Shown: piece after piece, positions 55,437-64,000 of the stretch | Numbering within the stretch: position 1 is the first letter of the stretch | Layout of the letters: the number at the start of each line of letters is the position of its first letter | Source of the DNA: Caldimonas brevitalea | Lineage (GTDB): Bacteria > Pseudomonadota > Gammaproteobacteria > Burkholderiales > Burkholderiaceae_C | Assembly (NCBI RefSeq): GCF_001017435.1 | Contig: NZ_CP011371.1 | Location: 2,418,001-2,482,000 of the forward strand | DNA length: 64,000 bases | Direction of reading: 5' to 3' | The notes under the pieces: model-generated | The model's database searches: none | What the model was told of the DNA's origin: nothing | The model's input: the letters and a program-made list of their open reading frames with translations, nothing else | Translations under genes and position numbers: made by a program

Positions 55437-55751
55437 CGGGGCTCCATTGCTTGTTGTAGTGGGAGGGCCCGATTGTGGCCCCAGCGGCCACCGCATCCAA
55501 GCTGCCGCGCCAATCCTGCAGAACCCTGGTTTTGCTGCGTGTGAGAGCGAGAAGCTTTCGCGTTCAAGGTGGCGTAAAGCGTGTCCCGGGTGGCCTGCAG
55601 CGCAGGCGGCGGCGGGCGAGTGAGAGCAGCAGGCTATAATCCCGCGGTTTACCCGCAACCACCCCCGCCTAGCGAAACCCTCTGCCGTTTCCTCACCGGA
55701 CTCCTGCTGGCCGAGCGGAGCTGGGCGCGCACCCAAAACGGAGAGTATCCC
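55437..55751. promoter_or_regulatory. bfr-carA intergenic region with carA -10 element
   Basis: 315 bases between divergent bfr and carA. TATAAT at 55635-55640, 112 bases before the carA GTG, is a good -10; no clear -35 partner. The leader of about 105 bases could allow pyrimidine-linked control, but no attenuator hairpin or recognisable riboswitch is seen. No Fur box is found for bfr. Confidence 0.5.
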
Positions 55752-56901
55752 GTGCTGCCGCAACTGCCCCTAGCACTCCTCGCACTCGCAGACGGCACGG
55801 TCTTTCGTGGCACTTCGATCGGCGCGGCCGGTCGGACCGTCGGTGAAGTCGTATTCAATACCGCACTCACCGGCTACCAAGAAATTCTCACCGACCCGAG
55901 CTACTGCCGGCAGATCGTCACGCTGACGTATCCGCACATCGGCAACGTCGGCGTCAACGAAGAGGATATCGAGGCGCCCAAAGTCCATGCCGCCGGGCTG
56001 ATCATCAAGGACCTGCCGGTCCTCGAATCCAACTTCCGCATGACGCGCACGCTGCCGCAGTATCTGCAAGAGCAGGGTTGCGTCGCCATCGCCGACATCG
56101 ACACGCGTCGACTGACCCGCATCCTGCGCACCAGCGGCGCGCAAAACGGCTGCATCCTCGCGCTGCCGGCCGGCCAGACGATCACGCAGCAGCACATCGA
56201 CGAAGCGCTGGCCCAGGCGCGCAGCGCCCCGAGCATGGCGGGGCAGGACCTGGCCAAGGTGGTCAGTGCGACCGAGCGCTACGACTGGAGCGAAACCGAG
56301 TGGAAGCTCGGCGAGGGCTACGGCCAGGTGCAAGCCCCGCGCTTTCACGTCGTCGCCTACGACTTCGGCGTGAAACGCAACATCCTGCGCATGCTGGCGG
56401 AGCGCGGCTGCAAGGTCACCGTGGTGCCGGCCACCACGCCCGCGGCCGAAGCGCTGCAATACAACCCCGATGGCATCTTCCTGAGCAACGGCCCGGGTGA
56501 CCCCGAGCCCTGCGACTACGCCATCGCCGCCTCGCGCGAGCTGATCGAGCGCGGCATCCCCACCTTCGGCATTTGTCTGGGCCACCAGATCATGGCGCTG
56601 GCGTCGGGCGCCAAGACCTTCAAGATGAAGTTCGGCCACCACGGCGCCAACCACCCGGTCAAGGACCTCGACAGCGGTCGCGTCAGCATCACCAGCCAGA
56701 ACCACGGCTTCGCGGTCGACGACCAGACGCTGCCGGCGACGCTGCGGCCCACCCACGTCAGCCTGTTCGACGGCACGCTACAAGGCCTGGCCCGTACCGA
56801 CAAGCCCGCGTTCTGTTTCCAGGGGCACCCCGAGGCGTCGCCCGGCCCCGGCGACATTGGATACCTCTTCGACCGCTTCGTGGCGTTGATGGAGAAGCAC
56901 A

Positions 56902-56909
<8 letters not shown>
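55752..56909 (+). CDS. carA: Carbamoyl-phosphate synthase small subunit
   Basis: 385 residues from GTG 55752, with GGAGA upstream. The glutamine amidotransferase domain has the nucleophile in [12 protein letters not shown] and the His/Glu pair in [11 protein letters not shown]; the N-terminal CarA domain has [17 protein letters not shown]. It feeds ammonia to CarB for arginine and pyrimidine synthesis. It overlaps carB by 8 bases. Confidence 0.97.
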
Positions 56910-60144
<3,235 letters not shown>

Positions 60145-60164
60145 CTTCAAACTTCAAACCAGCG

Positions 60165-60211
60165 GCCGCCGCCGCCCTCCTGAAAAGGAGAGTGGCGGCG
60201 GCTGATTTTTT
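60165..60211 (+). terminator. Strong terminator between carB and greA
   Basis: A 17-bp stem (GCCGCCGCC... / ...GGCGGCGGC, one mismatch and one G-T) with a GAAA tetraloop, followed by TGATTTTTT. It lies 20 bases after the carB stop and 19 bases before greA, so greA probably needs read-through or its own promoter. Confidence 0.88.
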
Positions 60212-60229
60212 GCTGCCGGAGAGAACCTG

Positions 60230-60706
60230 ATGGCCACCATTCCATTGACCAAGCGCGGCGCCGAAAAGCTCAAGGAAGAGCTGCACCGCCTGAAGACGGT
60301 CGAGCGCCCGGCCGTGATCAACGCGATCGCCGAGGCCCGCGCCCAGGGCGACCTGTCCGAGAACGCCGAGTACGACGCGGCGAAAGACAAACAAGGCTTC
60401 ATCGAAGGCCGCATCCTCGAGATCGAAGGCAAGCTGGCCGCTGCCCAGGTGATCGACCCGTCGGCGCTGGATGCCGGTGGCCGCGTCGTGTTTGGCGCCA
60501 CCGTGGACCTCGAAGAAGAGGAGTCGGGCGACGCCGTCACCTACCAGATCGTCGGCGACGACGAGGCGGACCTGAAGCACGGGCTGATTTCCGTCAGCTC
60601 GCCGATCGCCCGGGCCCTGATCGGCAAGGAAGCCGGCGATGTGGCCGAGGTGCAGGCGCCCGGCGGCATCAAGCGCTACGAGGTCGTCGAAGTCCGCTAT
60701 CGCTGA
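60230..60706 (+). CDS. greA: Transcription elongation factor GreA
   Basis: 158 residues. The N-terminal coiled coil ([36 protein letters not shown]) and C-terminal FKBP-like domain ([26 protein letters not shown]) are complete. It stimulates RNA cleavage by stalled RNA polymerase. Its order after carB is usual for Burkholderiales. Confidence 0.98.
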   Translation: MATIPLTKRGAEKLKEELHRLKTVERPAVINAIAEARAQGDLSENAEYDAAKDKQGFIEGRILEIEGKLAAAQVIDPSALDAGGRVVFGATVDLEEEESGDAVTYQIVGDDEADLKHGLISVSSPIARALIGKEAGDVAEVQAPGGIKRYEVVEVRYR

Positions 60707-60741
60707 TCGACGACCCTCCGCACCCCTGCTGCTCGCTCTCG

Positions 60742-61182
60742 ATGTCAGTGCAACGTTTGCGCGGCTGGCTGTCCGGCTTATGGGCCGGCATGGTGCTGTT
60801 TCTGGGTGGCGCCGCGGCACCCTCGTTGTTCGCCGCGCTCGACCGGGTCTCTGCGGGCCGGGCAGCGGCGCGTCTGTTCCAGACCGAGGCCTACGCCAGC
60901 TTGGCGCTGGCGGTGCTGCTGATCGTGGTCGAGCGTCGCTGCACCGGCGCCCGCCGGGCGGCGGAGCCGGCGCGCTCGCCGATGAGCCCGGAGTTGCTGC
61001 TGGCCCTGTTCGCCCTGTTTTGCACGGTGGCCGGCTACTTTGCGATCCAACCCATGATGGAGCAGGCGCGCGCCGGGCAGGGCAGCTGGTCGTTCGGCGC
61101 GCTGCACGCCGTCTCCAGCGCATTCTTCCTGGGGAAAGGGGCGGCGCTCCTGGTGCTGGCCTGGCGTTGTGCCCCCCGTTGA
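60742..61182 (+). CDS. DUF4149 membrane protein
   Basis: 146 residues with four predicted transmembrane helices (LSGLWAGMVLFLGGAAAPSLFAAL, AYASLALAVLLIVV, LLALFALFCTVAGYFAI, VSSAFFLGKGAALLVLAW). The layout and the position between greA and yhbY match the DUF4149 family. Function unknown. It follows greA by 35 bases, so it may be co-transcribed. Confidence 0.85.
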   Translation: MSVQRLRGWLSGLWAGMVLFLGGAAAPSLFAALDRVSAGRAAARLFQTEAYASLALAVLLIVVERRCTGARRAAEPARSPMSPELLLALFALFCTVAGYFAIQPMMEQARAGQGSWSFGALHAVSSAFFLGKGAALLVLAWRCAPR

Positions 61183-61193
61183 GCGCTGCCGGG

Positions 61194-61670
61194 TCAGGCC
61201 GACGAGGCCTTCTTCTTCAGGCTGGTGACGCGCGGCTTGGCGCGCTTGATCGTGCCGCCCGGCGTCAATCGCTGGTTGCCCAGCACCGTGAGCTTCTTCA
61301 CTTCAGGCCGCTGCCCGCCGCGCTTCGAGTATTTGACGACCTTCACCGTCTTGGGCGCCGGCTTGCGGTCTTCGCGCTCTGTTTTCTCTTTCGGCGGGAT
61401 GGGGCGCCACAGCACCAGCAGCTTGCCGATGTGCTGCACCGGGGCGGCGTTGAGCTGCTCGGAGAGCTGGGCGAGGATGTCTTCGCGTGTTTGCCGTTCG
61501 TCCGAGAACACACGCACCTTGATCAGGCCGTGGGCCTTGAGCGCGGCGTCGACTTCCTTGGCCACCGCGGGCGTCAGGCCGTCGGCCCCGATGAGCACGA
61601 CGGGGTCGAGATGATGGGCTTCCGAGCGCTTTTCTTTGCGCTGGGCGGGGGTCAAATTGATGGCAGGCAT
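61194..61670 (-). CDS. yhbY: YhbY-family RNA-binding (CRM domain) protein
   Basis: 158 residues from ATG 61670. The CRM domain (about 1-95; [53 protein letters not shown]) binds pre-50S ribosomes. A basic Lys/Arg tail (about 100-158) is an extension beyond E. coli YhbY. It is divergent from rlmE with only 20 bases between starts. Confidence 0.93.
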   Translation of the reverse strand: MPAINLTPAQRKEKRSEAHHLDPVVLIGADGLTPAVAKEVDAALKAHGLIKVRVFSDERQTREDILAQLSEQLNAAPVQHIGKLLVLWRPIPPKEKTEREDRKPAPKTVKVVKYSKRGGQRPEVKKLTVLGNQRLTPGGTIKRAKPRVTSLKKKASSA

Positions 61671-61690
61671 ACACGTATTATCGTTGGGCA

Positions 61691-62371
61691 ATGAAGATCA
61701 AAACCAAAAGCAAGAAAGTGAACAAGGCGTGGCTGCACGACCACCTCACCGATCCCTATGTGCGGCTGGCCCAGAAGGAGGGGTACCGGGCGCGTGCGGC
61801 CTACAAGCTGAAAGAGATCGATGAAGAGCTGGGCCTGCTGAAGCCGGGTCAGCTGGTGGTCGACCTGGGCGCGGCGCCGGGCGCGTGGAGTCAGTACGTG
61901 CGCCGCAAGTTCGCGCCCAAGGATGCGACGGCCGCCGGTGGCGCCGCGGTGGGTGCGTTGAACGGCACCCTGATCGCGCTCGATCTGCTCGATTTCGAAC
62001 CGATCGAGGGGGTGCAGTTCATCCAGGGCGATTTTCGCGAGGACACGGTGTTGCAGCAGCTGCGTGACGCGCTCGCTGGCCGTCCGGTGGACGTGGTGGT
62101 GTCGGACATGGCACCCAACCTGTCGGGCATCGAGGTGTCGGACGCCGCGCGCATCGCCCATCTGGTCGAGCTCGCGATCGAGTTTTCGGTCGCCCACCTG
62201 CGGCCGGACGGCGCGCTGGTCTGCAAGGTGTTCCACGGCAGCGGTTACAGCCAGCTGGTGGAGCTGTTCAAGCGCACCTTCCGCAGCGTCAAGCCGATCA
62301 AGCCCAAGGCTTCGCGCGACAAATCGTCGGAAACCTTTTTGGTCGGTCGGGGTCTCAAGGTGCAGAGTTGA
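61691..62371 (+). CDS. rlmE: RlmE, 23S rRNA 2'-O-methyltransferase
   Basis: 226 residues. It has [22 protein letters not shown], the SAM site [15 protein letters not shown] and the catalytic-tetrad region [14 protein letters not shown] and [14 protein letters not shown]. It methylates U2552 of 23S rRNA. In E. coli it precedes ftsH too; here a 181-base gap with its own promoter separates them. ATG 61691 starts a basic N-terminus ([13 protein letters not shown]). Confidence 0.97.
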   Translation: MKIKTKSKKVNKAWLHDHLTDPYVRLAQKEGYRARAAYKLKEIDEELGLLKPGQLVVDLGAAPGAWSQYVRRKFAPKDATAAGGAAVGALNGTLIALDLLDFEPIEGVQFIQGDFREDTVLQQLRDALAGRPVDVVVSDMAPNLSGIEVSDAARIAHLVELAIEFSVAHLRPDGALVCKVFHGSGYSQLVELFKRTFRSVKPIKPKASRDKSSETFLVGRGLKVQS

Positions 62372-62474
62372 CGGTCGATAGACGGGAAGGGGCGATGGTG
62401 TGGCGCGCCGCCCGGTGCTTGCGACCTCCGCAAACACCTGTCACAAGCGTGGGAAACATCAAAGAGAGACGCCT

Positions 62475-62502
62475 CTTGACTCGTCTAGAATTGCCCCGAT
62501 CT
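62475..62502 (+). promoter_or_regulatory. Heat-shock (sigma-32)-type promoter of ftsH
   Basis: CTTGACT at 62475-62481, 12 bases, then CCCCGATCT at 62494-62502 closely resemble the sigma-32 elements CTTGAAA and CCCCATNT. It lies 51 bases upstream of ftsH, whose expression is sigma-32-dependent in E. coli. An overlapping sigma-70-like TTGACT / TCTATT is also possible. Confidence 0.6.
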
Positions 62503-62552
62503 ATTGAGTATTCGAGCTATTTTGGCTATCAGGCATCGGAGAAGGAGCCGCG

Positions 62553-64000
62553 GTGAACAATCAATGGTTCTCTAAAGTGGCGGTGTGGTTGGTGATTGCG
62601 CTGGTGTTGTTCACCGTGTTCAAGCAATTCGATCGCGGCGTCGCCACTTCAGGGCAAATCGGCTATTCCGATTTTCTCGAGGAAGTTCGTAACAAGCGCA
62701 TCAAGGCCGTCACCTTGCAAGAGGGCACGGGCGGCACCGAGATCATCGCGGTCACCAACGACGACAAGCGCATCCGCACCACGGCCACCTACTTGGACCG
62801 TGGCCTGGTGGGCGACCTGATCAACAACAACGTCAAGTTCGACGTCAAGCCGCGCGAAGAGCCGTCGCTGCTGATGAGCATCCTGATTTCCTGGGGGCCG
62901 ATGCTGCTCCTGATCGGGGTGTGGATCTATTTCATGCGACAGATGCAGGGAGGCGGCAAAGGCGGCGCCTTCAGCTTCGGCAAAAGTCGCGCGCGGATGC
63001 TCGATGAATCCAACAACTCTGTCACGTTCGCGGATGTTGCCGGCTGCGACGAAGCCAAGGAAGAAGTCAAGGAGTTGGTCGACTTCCTGAAAGACCCGCA
63101 GAAGTTCCAGAAATTGGGCGGCCGCATCCCGCGCGGCGTGCTGATGGTTGGCCCCCCGGGGACCGGCAAAACCTTGCTGGCCAAGAGCATCGCCGGCGAA
63201 GCCAAGGTGCCGTTCTTCTCGATCTCGGGCTCCGATTTCGTCGAAATGTTCGTTGGTGTCGGCGCCGCACGCGTGCGTGACATGTTCGAGCAGGCGAAGA
63301 AGAACGCGCCCTGCATCATCTTCGTCGACGAAATCGACGCCGTCGGCCGCCACCGTGGCGCCGGTCTGGGCGGCGGGAACGACGAGCGCGAGCAGACGCT
63401 GAACCAGATGCTGGTCGAGATGGACGGTTTCGAGACCAACCTCGGCGTGATCGTGATCGCCGCGACCAACCGGCCCGACATTCTCGACCCCGCGCTGCTG
63501 CGCCCGGGCCGTTTCGACCGCCAGGTCTATGTGACGCTGCCGGACGTGCGCGGCCGTGAGCAGATCCTGAACGTGCACATGCGCAAGGTGCCGATCGGCA
63601 CCGACGTGCGGCCTGACATCCTGGCGCGCGGCACCCCCGGTTTCTCCGGCGCGGACCTGGCCAACCTGGTGAACGAGTCGGCCCTGTTCGCGGCTCGCCG
63701 TAACGGCCGTGTGGTGGAAATGCAGGACTTCGAGAAGGCCAAGGACAAAATCCTGATGGGCCCGGAGCGCAAGTCCATGGTGATGCCTGAGGAAGAGCGG
63801 CGCAACACGGCCTACCACGAGGCCGGCCACGCGCTGGTGGCGCGCTTGCTGCCCAAGACCGACCCGGTGCACAAGGTCACCATCATCCCGCGCGGCCGTG
63901 CGCTGGGGGTGACGATGCAGCTGCCCGAGGGCGACCGCTACAGCATGGACAAGGAGCGCATGCTCAACACGATTTCGGTGCTGTTCGGCGGGCGGATTGC
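62553..64000 (+). CDS. ftsH: FtsH, membrane AAA+ zinc metalloprotease (3' truncated by the window)
   Basis: The first 482 residues. Two transmembrane helices (about 6-22 and 110-127) flank a small periplasmic domain. The AAA module follows with Walker A GPPGTGKT, Walker B IIFVDEID, the SRH region, and the zinc motif HEAGH near residue 423. The GTG start has GAAGGAG five bases before it. FtsH degrades sigma-32, LpxC and unassembled membrane proteins. The rest of the protease domain lies beyond the window. Confidence 0.97.
   Translation, partial: MNNQWFSKVAVWLVIALVLFTVFKQFDRGVATSGQIGYSDFLEEVRNKRIKAVTLQEGTGGTEIIAVTNDDKRIRTTATYLDRGLVGDLINNNVKFDVKPREEPSLLMSILISWGPMLLLIGVWIYFMRQMQGGGKGGAFSFGKSRARMLDESNNSVTFADVAGCDEAKEEVKELVDFLKDPQKFQKLGGRIPRGVLMVGPPGTGKTLLAKSIAGEAKVPFFSISGSDFVEMFVGVGAARVRDMFEQAKKNAPCIIFVDEIDAVGRHRGAGLGGGNDEREQTLNQMLVEMDGFETNLGVIVIAATNRPDILDPALLRPGRFDRQVYVTLPDVRGREQILNVHMRKVPIGTDVRPDILARGTPGFSGADLANLVNESALFAARRNGRVVEMQDFEKAKDKILMGPERKSMVMPEEERRNTAYHEAGHALVARLLPKTDPVHKVTIIPRGRALGVTMQLPEGDRYSMDKERMLNTISVLFGGRI

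Overview
The window is GC-rich DNA from a betaproteobacterium of the order Burkholderiales (Sphaerotilaceae/Comamonadaceae-like). This is inferred from protein character, the gene orders surE-pcm-nlpD-rpoS and carA-carB-greA-DUF4149-yhbY-rlmE-ftsH, a PEP-CTERM protein and the type VI secretion genes. No rRNA is present, so the genus cannot be fixed.

Left edge (1-5065): this looks like the right end of an integrated element. It holds a phage lysis cassette (GH19 endolysin cut by the window edge, Rz, nested Rz1), a PEP-CTERM protein, a four-gene module that reads as a T6SS effector set (PAAR protein, peptidoglycan amidase, two paralogous small exported proteins that are likely immunity proteins), an imuA gene with a perfect LexA box but no imuB, and a small zinc-ribbon ORF. 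It stops at a 3' fragment of tRNA-His followed by a terminator, the expected displaced end of a tRNA-integrating element. About 1.1 kb without recognisable genes follows, then kdgR and a small hypothetical gene.

Centre (7474-41234): a complete T6SS locus of about 34 kb. The minus arm is tssJ-tssK-tssL(OmpA)-tssM-tagF. The plus arm is tssA-tssB-tssC-hcp1-hcp2-tagJ-tssE-tssF-tssG-clpV, a TPR-methyltransferase, vgrG, a small membrane protein, DUF2169/pentapeptide, pentapeptide, DUF3540, DUF4150 (PAAR-like), tagH(FHA), pppA, an OmpA lipoprotein and mltA. All 13 core components are present. The post-translational control set has TagH, PppA and TagF but no PpkA kinase in the window. A histidine kinase/NarL-type regulator pair (41315-44543) lies next to it on the opposite strand.

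Right part (44686-64000): housekeeping genes. These are a quinone oxidoreductase; surE-pcm-nlpD-rpoS (stationary phase and envelope); a PolB-like exonuclease; rlmD; a YccA/BI-1 membrane protein; an iron/heme group (GlcG/HbpS-like, hemP, a 21-codon ORF, bfd with a Fur-box-like site, and bfr further on); an isoprenylcysteine-methyltransferase-like protein; carAB-greA; DUF4149; yhbY; rlmE; and ftsH, cut by the window end and preceded by a heat-shock-type promoter.
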